Source: Tritonibacter aquimaris
GTDB taxonomy: Bacteria; Pseudomonadota; Alphaproteobacteria; Rhodobacterales; Rhodobacteraceae
Direction of reading: 5' to 3'
Length of the DNA: 64,000 nt
Assembly (NCBI RefSeq): GCF_009617595.1
Contig: NZ_WIXK01000003.1
Span: 310,001 to 374,000 of the forward strand
The position numbers and the translations under genes are program-made. Each line of letters opens with the position of its first letter. Within the stretch, counting starts at the first letter, position 1. Under the pieces are notes generated by a model, which did no database searches, had not been told where the DNA came from, and was given only the letters and a program-made list of their open reading frames with translations. Shown here one piece after another: positions 35,392 to 44,854 of the stretch.

Positions 35392-36596
35392 CATTCACCT
35401 TTGAAGGCGCGCGGGTGTTTCTGGCGGATCAGATCGTAGAAACCACTGTCACTGTAAATAATGGGGAAATTGCCGAGATCGGCGGCCCGGTTCAGGGGGA
35501 GCGGGTTGATGCAGCCGGGCTGATCCTTGCACCTGCGTTGATCGATGTGCATGGGGACGCATTTGAGCGCCAGCTGATGCCGCGCCCTGGTGTGTTTTTT
35601 CCAACCCCTGCGGCGGTCATCGACACCGATCGCCAGCTGGCCTCCAACGGTATTGCGACGGCCTATCACGCCATCACCCTTGGCTGGGAGCCGGGGTTGC
35701 GTGATGTGGCGCGCGGGCGTGAGCTCATGCAGGCGATGCAGGATCTTGCCCCCCGTCTGTTGGTGGAAAACCGGGTGCAGCTGCGCTGGGAAACCTTTGC
35801 CTTTGAAGCGCTGGATGTGATCGACTGGGCGCTGAAGGCCCCGCTGACGCCTTCGCTGGCGTTTAACGATCACACCTCGATGACCATGCGCGCCTATGAC
35901 GTGCCAATTCAGGAACGCGCCTTTGAGCTGAGCCCTGATTTCTCCATCGCATCGCTTGATGATGAGCGGATGAAAAAACGCACCGCCTCCAAGGCGCATC
36001 GCGCGGGCCTCAGCGAAGACGCCTATATCAAGCTTTTGGGTGAGGTATGGGAACGTCGTGACCAGCTGCCCAAGGTGATTGCCGAGGTCGCCGCCAAGGC
36101 CCACACCGCCGGTGCGCCCATGCTCAGCCATGATGACACCCGCGCTGAAACCCGCAGCTATTTCCGCAACCTTGGCGCCAAAGTGGCTGAATTCCCCATG
36201 GTTATTGAGGCCGCAGAAGCGGCGCGCAACAATGGCGATCTGATTATCTTTGGCTCGCCCAATGCTGCGCGCGGTGGCAGCCATATTGGATCGCTTGGGG
36301 CCGGTGATATGGTTGAAGCGGGTCTGTGTGATGCGCTGGCGTCAGACTATTTCTACCCGGCGATGCTGGCGGCGGTTGCGCGCCTTGATCAGGAAAAACG
36401 TGCGGATCGGCTCAAGCTTTGGTCGCTGGTGTCCGAAGGCCCTGCCCGCGCTATGGGGCTGGATGATCGCGGTGTGATCGCAACCGGCAAACGCGCTGAT
36501 CTGGTGCTGGTCGACTGGCCCGAGGGACAAGCCCCGGCAATCCGCGGCACCTGGGTATCGGGCCGCGCAGCCTATCGTGGCCAGCCTGCGGGCTAG
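35388..36596 (+). CDS. PhnM-like alpha-D-ribose 1-methylphosphonate 5-triphosphate diphosphatase (second copy)
   Basis: 402 residues of the amidohydrolase fold: metal site LIDVHGDAFERQL near residue 52, PRPGVFF, NDHTSMTM, MLSHDDTRAETR, SDYFYPAMLAAV, ending with the KRADLVLVDW return strand. PhnM converts ribose-1-alkylphosphonate 5-triphosphate to the 5-phosphate and pyrophosphate. A second PhnM lies at 42991-44148. This copy is not with C-P lyase core genes, so it may act on a related nucleoside-like intermediate. It overlaps the methyltransferase by 4 bases. Confidence 0.85.
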   Translation: MTFTFEGARVFLADQIVETTVTVNNGEIAEIGGPVQGERVDAAGLILAPALIDVHGDAFERQLMPRPGVFFPTPAAVIDTDRQLASNGIATAYHAITLGWEPGLRDVARGRELMQAMQDLAPRLLVENRVQLRWETFAFEALDVIDWALKAPLTPSLAFNDHTSMTMRAYDVPIQERAFELSPDFSIASLDDERMKKRTASKAHRAGLSEDAYIKLLGEVWERRDQLPKVIAEVAAKAHTAGAPMLSHDDTRAETRSYFRNLGAKVAEFPMVIEAAEAARNNGDLIIFGSPNAARGGSHIGSLGAGDMVEAGLCDALASDYFYPAMLAAVARLDQEKRADRLKLWSLVSEGPARAMGLDDRGVIATGKRADLVLVDWPEGQAPAIRGTWVSGRAAYRGQPAG

Positions 36597-36597
36597 C

Positions 36598-37827
36598 GTG
36601 CGCATTGATCGTAACTATTGGCCTGCCGTGGGCCTCGGGCTGAGCCAGATTATGGGCTATGGCACCTTGATGTATGCCTATGCGGTGCTGCTGCCGCATA
36701 TGGCAGAGGATCTGGGGCTTTCGCTGTCGGATGTGTTTGGCATCCTGTCTCTGGGGCTGTTCTTTGGCGGGCTGATGTCGCCTGTTGCGGGCAAGCTGGT
36801 TGACCGTTTTGGCGGGCGCTGGGTGATGGGAGCAGGCTCCGTTGTTGCGGGGCTTGCGCTGATCGCGCTCAGCTTTGTCAAAACCCGATATGGCCTGTTT
36901 GCTGCGATCCTGCTGGCAGAAGGCGCTGGCATGTTTGTGCTTTATAACGTGGCCTTTGCCAGCGTGGCGCGTCTACCGCTCAAGATACCCGCGCAGCGAT
37001 CCATCTCGATAATTACCCTCTTTGGGGGGATCGCCTCTACGATTTTTTGGCCGCTTACACTGGCGCTGTTCAACCGGTTGGGCTGGGAAACGACCTGGGT
37101 TGTGCTTGGAATTGCCTATCTGCTGGTCTGTGTCCCGCTGCATTTCACTGTCTTGCGCGGCGGCGAAACGCAGCCGCACGCGCCAGAAGACAACAACAGC
37201 AACCATTGGCCCGAAGTGTCAGGACCAGCCCGCCGCCGCGCCATGTTCTGGATGGTGGCGTCTTTTGTGATTTCGGGGTTTCTGGCAGGTGCCGTCATGA
37301 CGCTTTGGGTGACCAATGTGCAAGACCTTGGCCACACCGCCGCCATGGCTGCGCTGGCAGGGGCGGTGATTGGACCGTTCAAAACCGTTGGCCGGTTCTT
37401 TGAGATGCTGATCAGCCGCAATATGTACCCGCTGATGACCTACATGCTGGCGCTTTGGTTGATGATGTCGGGGTTTGCAACTCTGCTTCTTGTTGGCTTT
37501 ACCATCCCCGGCATTTTATTGGCCGCGGCGCTATATGGCATGGGCGACGGTATCAAAACCATCACGCGCGGCACGCTGCCCTTGGCCCTGTTTGGTGCCA
37601 AAGGATATGGCGCAAGGCTTGGCTGGATCGCCTTTGCCAGCATGAGCGTCAATGCAGCCAGCCCATTTGCCTTTGCGTGGATCACCCAATCCTTTGGCGG
37701 CTGGTGGAGTTTTACCATCATGGCCACGGTTCTGGCCGCTGCTGTGTTCACCTCATTTTTCATCCCGGATCCTAGGAGAGTTCCAAATGCCACCTCTGAA
37801 AATCGGGGCCTGCCTGAAGGCCTCTGA
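36598..37827 (+). CDS. MFS transporter
   Basis: About 409 residues and twelve membrane helices (LGLSQIMGYGTLMYAYAVLL, then GLFFGGLMSPVAGKLVDRFGG with the DRFGG inter-helix motif). A GTG at 36598, one base after the PhnM-like stop, is the chosen start; a GTG at 36577 is also possible. It lies inside the phosphonate operon, so it may export a product or take up a related compound. The 3' end overlaps the TIM-barrel gene by 41 bases, which fixes the downstream ATG by its AGGAGAG site. Confidence 0.88.
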   Translation: MRIDRNYWPAVGLGLSQIMGYGTLMYAYAVLLPHMAEDLGLSLSDVFGILSLGLFFGGLMSPVAGKLVDRFGGRWVMGAGSVVAGLALIALSFVKTRYGLFAAILLAEGAGMFVLYNVAFASVARLPLKIPAQRSISIITLFGGIASTIFWPLTLALFNRLGWETTWVVLGIAYLLVCVPLHFTVLRGGETQPHAPEDNNSNHWPEVSGPARRRAMFWMVASFVISGFLAGAVMTLWVTNVQDLGHTAAMAALAGAVIGPFKTVGRFFEMLISRNMYPLMTYMLALWLMMSGFATLLLVGFTIPGILLAAALYGMGDGIKTITRGTLPLALFGAKGYGARLGWIAFASMSVNAASPFAFAWITQSFGGWWSFTIMATVLAAAVFTSFFIPDPRRVPNATSENRGLPEGL

Positions 37828-38602
37828 AATCGCCCAACATCGTGCCTGGCTGTTTGATGCTGAGCGCGACATCGAAATTCAGGATTTCGTCAGCCACGCT
37901 GGGCTGACCAGTGAATTCGATGAACGGATCAGTGCTGCCTGTGTTGCGCTGGAAGGCCATCGCGGTCGTGTGGGCATTCACGGCCCCTTTGAAGGGCTCA
38001 ATATCGACAACAAAGACCCGGAACTGCGCCCGTTGATCACCGCGCGTTTTCTCAAGGCGCTGGAGGCGGCTGACCGCATTGGTGCGCGCCAGATGGTGAT
38101 GCATTCCCCCTATACGCGCTGGTATGCGGCCAACCTGTGGAACTGGCCCGGCTATGACGAGGCGCTGCTGGAGCGTGTGCATGACATTATGACACCTGTG
38201 GTCAAACAGGCCGAAACACTGGGGATCACGCTGGTCATTGAAAACATTCTTGATGTGGATCCGCGCCACCGCCGGGAAATGGTGGACAGCTTCGGCTCTG
38301 ACGCGATCAAACTGTCTATCGACACGGGACACGCCCATCTGGCCCGTCGCATGTCCGATGCCCCGCCGGTGGATTACTTTGTGCGTGATGCAGGCGCGCA
38401 GCTGGCCCATGTGCATCTGCAGGATCTGGACGGCCACGCGGATCGCCACTGGGCACCCGGTGACGGCGAAATCCATTGGGATGCAGTGTTTAGCGCGCTG
38501 ACAGATTGTACCAGCGCGCCGCATCTTGTGCTCGAGCTGCGCGACAAGGGTGATATTCCCAAGGGCTTTGACTACCTGCAATCTCGTGGGCTGGTAGAAT
38601 AG
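37787..38602 (+). CDS. Sugar phosphate isomerase/epimerase family protein (AP-endonuclease-2 TIM barrel)
   Basis: 271 residues from the ATG at 37787, with AGGAGAG upstream and 41 bases of overlap with the MFS gene. Metal-binding acid/His positions of the family are present: TLVIENILDVD, SIDTGHAHL, HVHLQDLDGHADRHWAPGDGE and LVLELRD. Members isomerise or cleave sugar phosphates and related polyols. In this operon a ribose-phosphate or phosphonosugar intermediate is a reasonable substrate, but that is inference. It is the last gene of the operon and stops 12 bases before the convergent hexapeptide transferase gene. Confidence 0.88.
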   Translation: MPPLKIGACLKASEIAQHRAWLFDAERDIEIQDFVSHAGLTSEFDERISAACVALEGHRGRVGIHGPFEGLNIDNKDPELRPLITARFLKALEAADRIGARQMVMHSPYTRWYAANLWNWPGYDEALLERVHDIMTPVVKQAETLGITLVIENILDVDPRHRREMVDSFGSDAIKLSIDTGHAHLARRMSDAPPVDYFVRDAGAQLAHVHLQDLDGHADRHWAPGDGEIHWDAVFSALTDCTSAPHLVLELRDKGDIPKGFDYLQSRGLVE

Positions 38603-38614
38603 TCAGAAACGCCC

Positions 38615-39241
38615 TCAGCGGTATTTTTCGATAAAGGCGTCGATATCGAGGGCACGAATATCTGGCAGCGCGGCTTTATAACGGTCGCGCGGCCAATCCC
38701 AGACCGCGATTTCCTGCAATGCCTCGGCCTGTGCCGGGCTAAAGCGGCGCTTGATCTCGCGCGCAGGCACCCCACCTACAACCGTGTAGGGATCCACATC
38801 GCGGGTCACCACTGCACCTGCACCAATGACAGCGCCGGTGCCAATGTTCACACCTGCGGTCACCGTCACCCCATGGCCAATCCAGACGTCATGGCCGATG
38901 TTCACCCAATTGTCCTTGCGCCATTCAAAGAAGTCATGATCGTCTTCGCCCAGCCCATAAGCCTCGGCGCGGTAGACGGAATGATGCTGCACCGCCCGCC
39001 AGGTCGGGTGATTGCCCGGATTGATGCGGGTTGCATTGGCGATGGAACAGAATTTGCCAATTGTGGTCCAGACCACATGGCAGTTCTGGGTGATATAGGA
39101 GTAATCCCCCATCTGGCTTGCCTTCATCACCGTGCCTTTGCCAACCTCAGTCCAGATCCCGAGGGCGCAGTCACTGACCTGCGCCTCCGGGTGGATTGTG
39201 GGTGTCTCGCTCAGGTGGTTTTTTGATCCAGCTCCGCTCAT
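38615..39241 (-). CDS. Hexapeptide-repeat acyltransferase, phosphonate-associated family
   Basis: 208 residues from the ATG at 39241, with AGGAG upstream. Left-handed beta-helix repeats ([40 protein letters not shown]) are combined with [14 protein letters not shown], the pattern of the xenobiotic-acetyltransferase-like family that travels with phn operons (TIGR03308 as I recall). It probably acetylates an aminoalkylphosphonate or a related amine, as PhnO does with a different fold. It follows phnE on the same strand, 40 bases downstream, as last gene of phnCDEE. Confidence 0.85.
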   Translation of the reverse strand: MSGAGSKNHLSETPTIHPEAQVSDCALGIWTEVGKGTVMKASQMGDYSYITQNCHVVWTTIGKFCSIANATRINPGNHPTWRAVQHHSVYRAEAYGLGEDDHDFFEWRKDNWVNIGHDVWIGHGVTVTAGVNIGTGAVIGAGAVVTRDVDPYTVVGGVPAREIKRRFSPAQAEALQEIAVWDWPRDRYKAALPDIRALDIDAFIEKYR

Positions 39242-39281
39242 GGGGAATACTCCTGGTTCTTGTGGTGTTTTGCGCTGCGGA

Positions 39282-40139
39282 TCACTTGGCCAGATCGGCC
39301 TTGCCAATCAGCCGCGTCCGGATCAGCCCCGATAGGAAATCGATGAGATACACCATGGCAACGATCATAAAGATCATCGTCCAGGCCTGATCCCAATGGT
39401 AGGTGCTGATGCGATCCGACAGCAAAAACCCAATGCCCCCGGCCCCAACGATGCCCAAAATCGTGCCTGAGCGCACATTGGATTCAAAGTTATAAAGCAG
39501 CACTGACAGATGCACCGGCAAGACCTGCGGCATGATCGCGAAATAGATCGACTGCAGCCGGGATCCGCCCGAGGCAACAACCCCTTCGACCGGTTTTTTC
39601 GACGTGTTTTCCAGCGCCTCGGAAAACAGTTTGGCAAAGGTGCCAATTTCGCTCACCGCAATGGCAAGAATGCCGGGCAGCGGCCCCAAGCCAAAGGCGC
39701 GGATGAAAATCAACGCAAGGATCAGTGTTTCAAAGGCCCGGATCACATCATAGAAACGGCGCGATCCCTGACGCAGCCAGAACAGGCGGTTGATGTTCTT
39801 TGCGCCTAGAAACGACAGTGGAAACGCCACGATCGCACCCAGCAATGTGCCCATAAAGGCCATGGCGATGGTTTCGCCCAATGCTGTCAGGATCTCGGCC
39901 CATTCGGCCCAAGTGCTCCAGAGGTAGGGTGGGAACATAAAGCTCAGCACGCGCCCAAGACGACCAAGCCCCAGCCAGATCCGCTCTGGAGAAAAGTTGA
40001 AATCATACAGGCACCAGCAAAACAGCGCGACTATTCCAACCCAAAGGGCAATCTTACGGGCCCGGCGCAAGGGCGTTTCGCGAAAAGCGCGCGGATGTGC
40101 AGCCATTGCTGCCTGGATTTCGGCCTCAGACGGGGTCAT
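39282..40139 (-). CDS. phnE: Phosphonate ABC transporter permease PhnE (second subunit)
   Basis: 285 residues. Six membrane helices, with [20 protein letters not shown] and [21 protein letters not shown] as PhnE signatures. It overlaps the other permease gene by 4 bases (ATGA), so both are made together as a probable heterodimer. N-terminal cytosolic extension of about 25 residues. Confidence 0.94.
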   Translation of the reverse strand: MTPSEAEIQAAMAAHPRAFRETPLRRARKIALWVGIVALFCWCLYDFNFSPERIWLGLGRLGRVLSFMFPPYLWSTWAEWAEILTALGETIAMAFMGTLLGAIVAFPLSFLGAKNINRLFWLRQGSRRFYDVIRAFETLILALIFIRAFGLGPLPGILAIAVSEIGTFAKLFSEALENTSKKPVEGVVASGGSRLQSIYFAIMPQVLPVHLSVLLYNFESNVRSGTILGIVGAGGIGFLLSDRISTYHWDQAWTMIFMIVAMVYLIDFLSGLIRTRLIGKADLAK

Positions 40140-41080
40140 GTTGCGGGTCCTTTTTCCAGGCCAATAATACGGTGGCGCAGTTTTTCTGAGCCGTAGTCAA
40201 TTGCAATGACGGTCACAAAGATGATCAGAAACAGCGCGGAAAGATCGGTGTATTCCTGCAAGGACAGCGCCTCGCGGATTTCCTGGCCAAGGCCACCCGC
40301 GCCCACGTAACCAATGATCGAAGAAGAGCGCACGTTGATTTCAAAGCGCAGCAGCGTGTAGCTGATGATATTGGGCAGCACCTGCGGCACCGCGCCATAG
40401 CGGATCTGATCAAACCAGGTACCACCGGCGGCTTTGACCCCTTCCAGCGGGCGCATATCGATGTTTTCGTTAACTTCGAAATAGAGCTTTCCCAGCGCGC
40501 CAGTTGAATGCAAGCTCACCGCCAGAACACCGGCCATCGGGCCAACCGAGAAGCAGAACACAAACATCAGCGCCCAAACCAGATCCGGCACCGTGCGGGC
40601 GATTTCCAGGTAGCGGCGGCAGATCCACATGATCCAAGGCGTTGGTGCCAGATTGCGTGCCGCCGGGAAGGAGAGCAAAAACCCTCCTACAACACCCAAT
40701 GCGGTTGCCATAAAGGCGATCAATACGGTTTCAAACCACAGGTTGAGCCAAATTTTCCAGCGCCAGAACCATTCGCCAAGGTCATGGCCCAGGCTGTCCC
40801 AGCTGAGATTTGGAATGGTTTTGGAGACAAATTCTCCCAGGCGCGGCACCCCTGCGGGAATGACCCAGCGCCAATCGCGCGAGCCATCCGGCAAAGTCAC
40901 CTGGGTGATCTTGAAAAAGTCACCCAGCCAGGCTGAGAAGGAAAACAGGATCAGGAAAATCACGCTTGCCACCAGCCAGGTCAATCGGCTGCGGTTGCGG
41001 CGACGGGCGTAGTCCAGCTCAAACTGATCAAGCGGCCGCAACGGTGGTGTGGTGACGGATACGTCGGTGAGTGCTGTCAT
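40136..41080 (-). CDS. phnE: Phosphonate ABC transporter permease PhnE (first subunit)
   Basis: 314 residues from the ATG at 41080 (a TTG one codon earlier is less likely). PhnE signatures are YLEIARTVPDLVWALMFVFC and GYVGAGGLGQEIREALSLQEY. It follows phnD after 65 bases that hold a stable hairpin, which may make the permeases less abundant than the binding protein. Confidence 0.94.
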   Translation of the reverse strand: MTALTDVSVTTPPLRPLDQFELDYARRRNRSRLTWLVASVIFLILFSFSAWLGDFFKITQVTLPDGSRDWRWVIPAGVPRLGEFVSKTIPNLSWDSLGHDLGEWFWRWKIWLNLWFETVLIAFMATALGVVGGFLLSFPAARNLAPTPWIMWICRRYLEIARTVPDLVWALMFVFCFSVGPMAGVLAVSLHSTGALGKLYFEVNENIDMRPLEGVKAAGGTWFDQIRYGAVPQVLPNIISYTLLRFEINVRSSSIIGYVGAGGLGQEIREALSLQEYTDLSALFLIIFVTVIAIDYGSEKLRHRIIGLEKGPAT

Positions 41081-41106
41081 CAATCACAGGCCCCAGCAAA
41101 AGAATA

Positions 41107-41133
41107 ACCCCCGGCCAATTGTCAGCCGGGGGT
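41107..41133 (-). other. Intercistronic hairpin between phnD and phnE
   Basis: ACCCCCGGC / GCCGGGGGT, a 9-bp stem with a 9-base loop. In the minus direction it is followed by TTATTCTTTT. Such hairpins after binding-protein genes often act as partial terminators or protect the upstream message. Confidence 0.7.
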
Positions 41134-41145
41134 CTTTGAACGGTA

Positions 41146-42057
41146 TTAGGAAGAGCGACGCTGTTTCTTCAGCCAGGCGCGCATGTCCACGATCCACTGA
41201 TAGCGCTCGTGGTCAACTTCGATCCAGCCAACCTGCGGGTTCGGCGTGCCTTCAACTTCGCCGATCATCTGCTTGAACGCTTCCGGGTCTTTTTCCGGGA
41301 TCGTCATAACCAGCTCTTTCATGGCGTCTTTCAGCTCCTGCGGGATGTTTGCGCGGGCTGTGAACGGACCAGAGGTGATTTCTGGGCTCTGCCAGATCGG
41401 GCAGATCTGACCTTCTTCGATCATGCCTTTTTCGATCATACGCTGCCAGCGACCATCGGTGGCATTGTTCTGCCAGGTTGCCGCCGCGTCAAAGGTGCCC
41501 TGAACAACACCAGCAACACCTGCTTCGTGCGAGCCAGAGAACGGGATCGCGGAGAAATAGGTTTTGGGGTCAACCTCTTTGGCGATGTTGAAATACGGCA
41601 CCGCGTAGCCAGAGGTGGAATCCGGGTCGGCAAAGGCAACAACCTTGTCTTTCAGATCGGTGATTTTCTCATAGCCGTCTTCGCAGCGTGTCACCAGAAC
41701 CGAATAATAGCCGGTGGAGCCATCTTTGCGCAGGCGAGACACCAGTGGTTCAACCTTGCCGTCGGTGCCAGTGTAGGCCGCAGCATAAGAAGACGAGCCA
41801 AAGAACGCGAATTCGATCTGATCGGCACCGATTGCCTGGATCACACCATCATAGTTGCCCGCGGTGAAGATCTCGACGTCCACACCCAGTTCACGCTCGA
41901 GATATTTCTCAAACGGGGTGTAGCGCACGATACGGTCTTTTTCGTTTTCACCGGACAGGATACCAAATTTGATAACCTGATAGTCCTGTTTCCAGTCTGC
42001 TGCGACAGCTGCAGTTGCTGTCAAAGCGACCAATGCGGTGGTTGCCAGAAGTTTCAT
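41146..42057 (-). CDS. phnD: Phosphonate ABC transporter substrate-binding protein PhnD
   Basis: 303 residues from the ATG at 42057, with GAGAGGG upstream. Signal peptide MKLLATTALVALTATAAVA. The body has KFGILSGENEKDRIVRYTPF, EFAFFGSSSYAAAY, KDKVVAFADPDSTSGYAVPY and SGSHEAGVAGVVQG, the classic PhnD phosphonate pocket residues (SGY loop, SH-x-A segment). It is closer to E. coli-type PhnD than the other copy at 32256. Second gene of phnCDEE. Confidence 0.95.
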   Translation of the reverse strand: MKLLATTALVALTATAAVAADWKQDYQVIKFGILSGENEKDRIVRYTPFEKYLERELGVDVEIFTAGNYDGVIQAIGADQIEFAFFGSSSYAAAYTGTDGKVEPLVSRLRKDGSTGYYSVLVTRCEDGYEKITDLKDKVVAFADPDSTSGYAVPYFNIAKEVDPKTYFSAIPFSGSHEAGVAGVVQGTFDAAATWQNNATDGRWQRMIEKGMIEEGQICPIWQSPEITSGPFTARANIPQELKDAMKELVMTIPEKDPEAFKQMIGEVEGTPNPQVGWIEVDHERYQWIVDMRAWLKKQRRSS

Positions 42058-42102
42058 TGTCAAATCCCTCTCATGGGTGCGATGGAGTGGTTTCAACGCC
42101 TA

Positions 42103-42906
42103 TCAGGCGGGTACAGAAGCCACAGATTGGGTGGAAGTTACGGCCTCGTTGAATTCACGAAGACCTTCGGTGCCATAGATGTCGCGCACCACATCATTGG
42201 TGAGCTGCGCGGCAGAGCCATCAAAGAACACGCGCCCGTTGCGCATGGCGATAATGCGATCGCAGTAGGCGCGTGCGGTATCAAGCGTGTGCAGGTTCAC
42301 GAGAACGGTCAGCCCGTCTTCGGTGTTGATCTGTTTCAGACTGTCCATCACCAATGTCGCATTGGCCGGATCGAGCGATGCGATCGGCTCATCCGCCAGC
42401 ATGATCTTGGGCTGCTGCACCAGTGCCTTGGCAATGGCCACGCGCTGCTGCTGCCCGCCGGACAGGGTGCCCGCGCGCTGCAACGCCTGCGGTACCAGAT
42501 CCAGACGATCCAGCGCCTGCAGGGCCATGGTGCGTTCCGCATCGGTGAATTGCATCGCCATTGAGCTGAGAAAGCCGTGCTCTGCCAGACGCCCAATCAG
42601 GACATTGGTCAAAACATCCAGGCGATCCACCAGATTGAACTGCTGAAAAATCATCGCGCAATCGCGCCGCCAATCACGCAGCGCCTTGCCGCGCAATTGG
42701 GTGATGTCGACACCATCAAACGAAATCGACCCCATAGTGGGGTCGATCAAACGATTGATAAGGCGCAGCATTGTGGATTTACCGGCGCCAGAGCGGCCGA
42801 TAACACCAACAAACTGCCCGGGTGCAATATCAATGGAAACGGAATCTACGGCGCGGGTCTCGCCGTAGATCTTGGATACGTCCGAAAGGGTAAGTGTTGC
42901 TGGCAT
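42103..42906 (-). CDS. phnC: Phosphonate ABC transporter ATP-binding protein PhnC
   Basis: 267 residues from the ATG at 42906 ([20 protein letters not shown]). An ATG 9 bases upstream lies within the putative operator and has no ribosome-binding site. Walker [10 protein letters not shown], signature LSGGQQQR, Walker [13 protein letters not shown] and NLHTLDTA typical of PhnC. It begins a unit separated from phnM by 84 bases carrying operator site B, so it has its own regulated promoter. Confidence 0.95.
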   Translation of the reverse strand: MPATLTLSDVSKIYGETRAVDSVSIDIAPGQFVGVIGRSGAGKSTMLRLINRLIDPTMGSISFDGVDITQLRGKALRDWRRDCAMIFQQFNLVDRLDVLTNVLIGRLAEHGFLSSMAMQFTDAERTMALQALDRLDLVPQALQRAGTLSGGQQQRVAIAKALVQQPKIMLADEPIASLDPANATLVMDSLKQINTEDGLTVLVNLHTLDTARAYCDRIIAMRNGRVFFDGSAAQLTNDVVRDIYGTEGLREFNEAVTSTQSVASVPA

Positions 42907-42909
42907 GAG

Positions 42910-42925
42910 ATTCATCCGAATGAAT
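42910..42925. promoter_or_regulatory. Putative PhnF operator, site B
   Basis: ATTCATCCGAATGAAT, a 16-bp palindrome with a single mismatched pair, directly upstream of the phnC ATG. It matches sites A and C. Confidence 0.75.
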
Positions 42926-42990
42926 TGTTATGCCAACAATCGTCGCTTCATGTGACTACGTCATAACCAACATGTGAAACTTACGTTACA

Positions 42991-44148
42991 CTACGCTGCC
43001 GAGACGCATTCTTTGCGTGTAAACTCCATGCTGCCATCCGAGAAAATCGCCTCTCCCTCGCGCAGGGTGGTTACAATTTTGCCGCGGGCATTTTCCAGGA
43101 CAAGATCTGCACGTTTCCCCACCGCGATTTCGCCACGATCCGTCAGGCCCAGCGCCTGTGCGGGATTTGCGCTGGCCAGCCGCACCGCCCCCGCAAGACC
43201 ATCGGGATCAGTGTCAGCAAGGCATTTGATCGCGGGCAAAATAGCCGCCGGGTGGTAATCTGCCGCAAGGATCTGCAACAGCCCCGCCGCATGGGCATCG
43301 CGCGCGGACAGATTGCCGGAATAGCTTTGGCCGCGCATAGCATTAGGCGCGCCCATTGCAGTCATCATTCCCCGTTCAGCCGCCACTTTGGCTGCATCCA
43401 TTGTTACCGGGAATTCACTGATCACCGCACCAATGTCGGCCATCAGATTGGCCTTTTCCACCGTGTCGTCATCATGGCTGGCGACTGCGATCCCATGCGC
43501 CTTGCACAGGCGCGAGACCGTCAGCAGGTTGGCATGGATCTCTTCGGTGGAGACAGCGCTGTCAATGCTGTGCTGAATCTGGCTGCGGGCTTCTTCTGCG
43601 CTGACCTTGCCGCCACGGGTGCGATAGGCAATCAGACGTTCCAAATCACGGTATTGCCCCTGCCCCGGCGTGTGATCCATCACCGAAACAAGATCCACCG
43701 AACCAGAGTTCAGCAGACCCTCCAAGGTTTCAATCGCCGCAGTAAAGGTGATGTCAAAGCGCGCATGCACCCGGTGATCCACCCGCAGACCATTTTGATG
43801 TGCCTTCAGGGCGCGAATGATTTGGCTTGTATGGGTGTAAGACCGGCGGTCGCCGTCTTTGGCATTGCGCGAAAACGATACCCCCGCATAGGCGGTGGTC
43901 ACCCCGGCAGCAGCCAAACGTGCATCCAGATGGGTCACCGCGACCTCCATCGGGAAATCGACACCCGGTCGCGGCTCCAGTTCCAGTTCAATCATGTCGC
44001 CATGCATATCAACAAAACCGGGATAAACCGTATGGGTCGCGCTGCCACTGGTTTCACGGATTTCCGCAATGCGCCCCTCTTCGAGGCGCAGCGCACCACA
44101 GGCAATCACGCGATCAGCAAGGACAATCGATACATCACAGAGCCACAT
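42991..44148 (-). CDS. phnM: Alpha-D-ribose 1-methylphosphonate 5-triphosphate diphosphatase
   Basis: 385 residues from the ATG at 44148, with AGGAG upstream. Amidohydrolase fold: FVDMHGDMIELELEPRPGVDF (metal site near residue 50), VMDHTPGQGQYRD, VASHDDDTVEKA, MGAPNAMRGQSYSGNLSARD. It splits pyrophosphate from the triphosphate chain after alkylphosphonate has been attached to ribose by PhnGHI. Overlaps phnL by 14 bases. Last gene of the phnF-M unit. Confidence 0.94.
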   Translation of the reverse strand: MWLCDVSIVLADRVIACGALRLEEGRIAEIRETSGSATHTVYPGFVDMHGDMIELELEPRPGVDFPMEVAVTHLDARLAAAGVTTAYAGVSFSRNAKDGDRRSYTHTSQIIRALKAHQNGLRVDHRVHARFDITFTAAIETLEGLLNSGSVDLVSVMDHTPGQGQYRDLERLIAYRTRGGKVSAEEARSQIQHSIDSAVSTEEIHANLLTVSRLCKAHGIAVASHDDDTVEKANLMADIGAVISEFPVTMDAAKVAAERGMMTAMGAPNAMRGQSYSGNLSARDAHAAGLLQILAADYHPAAILPAIKCLADTDPDGLAGAVRLASANPAQALGLTDRGEIAVGKRADLVLENARGKIVTTLREGEAIFSDGSMEFTRKECVSAA

Positions 44149-44854
44149 CTGCACGCTCCTCCTGTGGGGTTTGTTCAGGGGTAAGATCAACAATACGGTC
44201 AATCAGATGGGCAACATCATCCGGATGGTGGAACACACCAATCATCGCGGTGCCGCCTGCCTTTAGTTCCGCCAGACGCGCCACCAGTGCCGCGCGGGCC
44301 TGTGCATCCAGCGATGCTGTTGGCTCATCCAGCAACAAAAGTTTTTGCGGCAGAATAAGCGCGCGCGCCAGATTTACCTTCTGCTGCTCGCCCCCCGAAA
44401 ACGTTGTTGGATAGGCGCGCCACAGATCCGGTTTCACCCCGAATGTGGCCAGCGCAGCCCGTGCCGCGTCGCGCGCATCATCCTGCCCATGCCCGGCCTG
44501 CCGCAACGGTTCGGCGACGATGTCTTCGGCGCTGACCCGTGGGCGGGCGGTCAGAAACTGGGTGACAAACCCGATCTCAGTGCGACGCAGATGGGCAATA
44601 TCAACTTCGGCCGCGCGTGCCAGATCAATTTCACCATGAACCGACTGAAAGCGGACCTGCCCCGATTGTGGCAGATAAGAGCGGTAAAGCGTGCGCAACA
44701 GAGTGGATTTCCCCGCCCCATTCGCGCCTTTCAGCAGCACAAACTCCCCCGCCGCAACGGAGAAGGAAACATCAGAAAACGCACCAATCTGTTTGTCCAG
44801 ATGGTGCAATGTGAAGGTCTTGCTCAGCCCTTCGATATCTAAAACAGCACTCAT
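44135..44854 (-). CDS. phnL: C-P lyase system ATP-binding protein PhnL
   Basis: 239 residues. Walker A GANGAGKST, signature FSGGEQQK, Walker B LLLLDEPTASLD. TFTLHHLDKQIGAFSDVSF and the FVTQFLTARPRV segment fit PhnL. ABC-type ATPases PhnK and PhnL dock on the C-P lyase core rather than on a membrane permease and are needed for growth on phosphonates. Overlaps phnK by 4 bases and phnM by 14. Confidence 0.94.
   Translation of the reverse strand: MSAVLDIEGLSKTFTLHHLDKQIGAFSDVSFSVAAGEFVLLKGANGAGKSTLLRTLYRSYLPQSGQVRFQSVHGEIDLARAAEVDIAHLRRTEIGFVTQFLTARPRVSAEDIVAEPLRQAGHGQDDARDAARAALATFGVKPDLWRAYPTTFSGGEQQKVNLARALILPQKLLLLDEPTASLDAQARAALVARLAELKAGGTAMIGVFHHPDDVAHLIDRIVDLTPEQTPQEERADVAL

Noticed and set aside
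35286-36284. A 332-residue minus-strand frame opposite the PhnM-like gene
   Set aside because: Antisense shadow caused by GC-rich codon structure.
41209-42564. A 451-residue plus-strand frame opposite phnD and phnC
   Set aside because: Antisense to two well-recognised genes; no family features.
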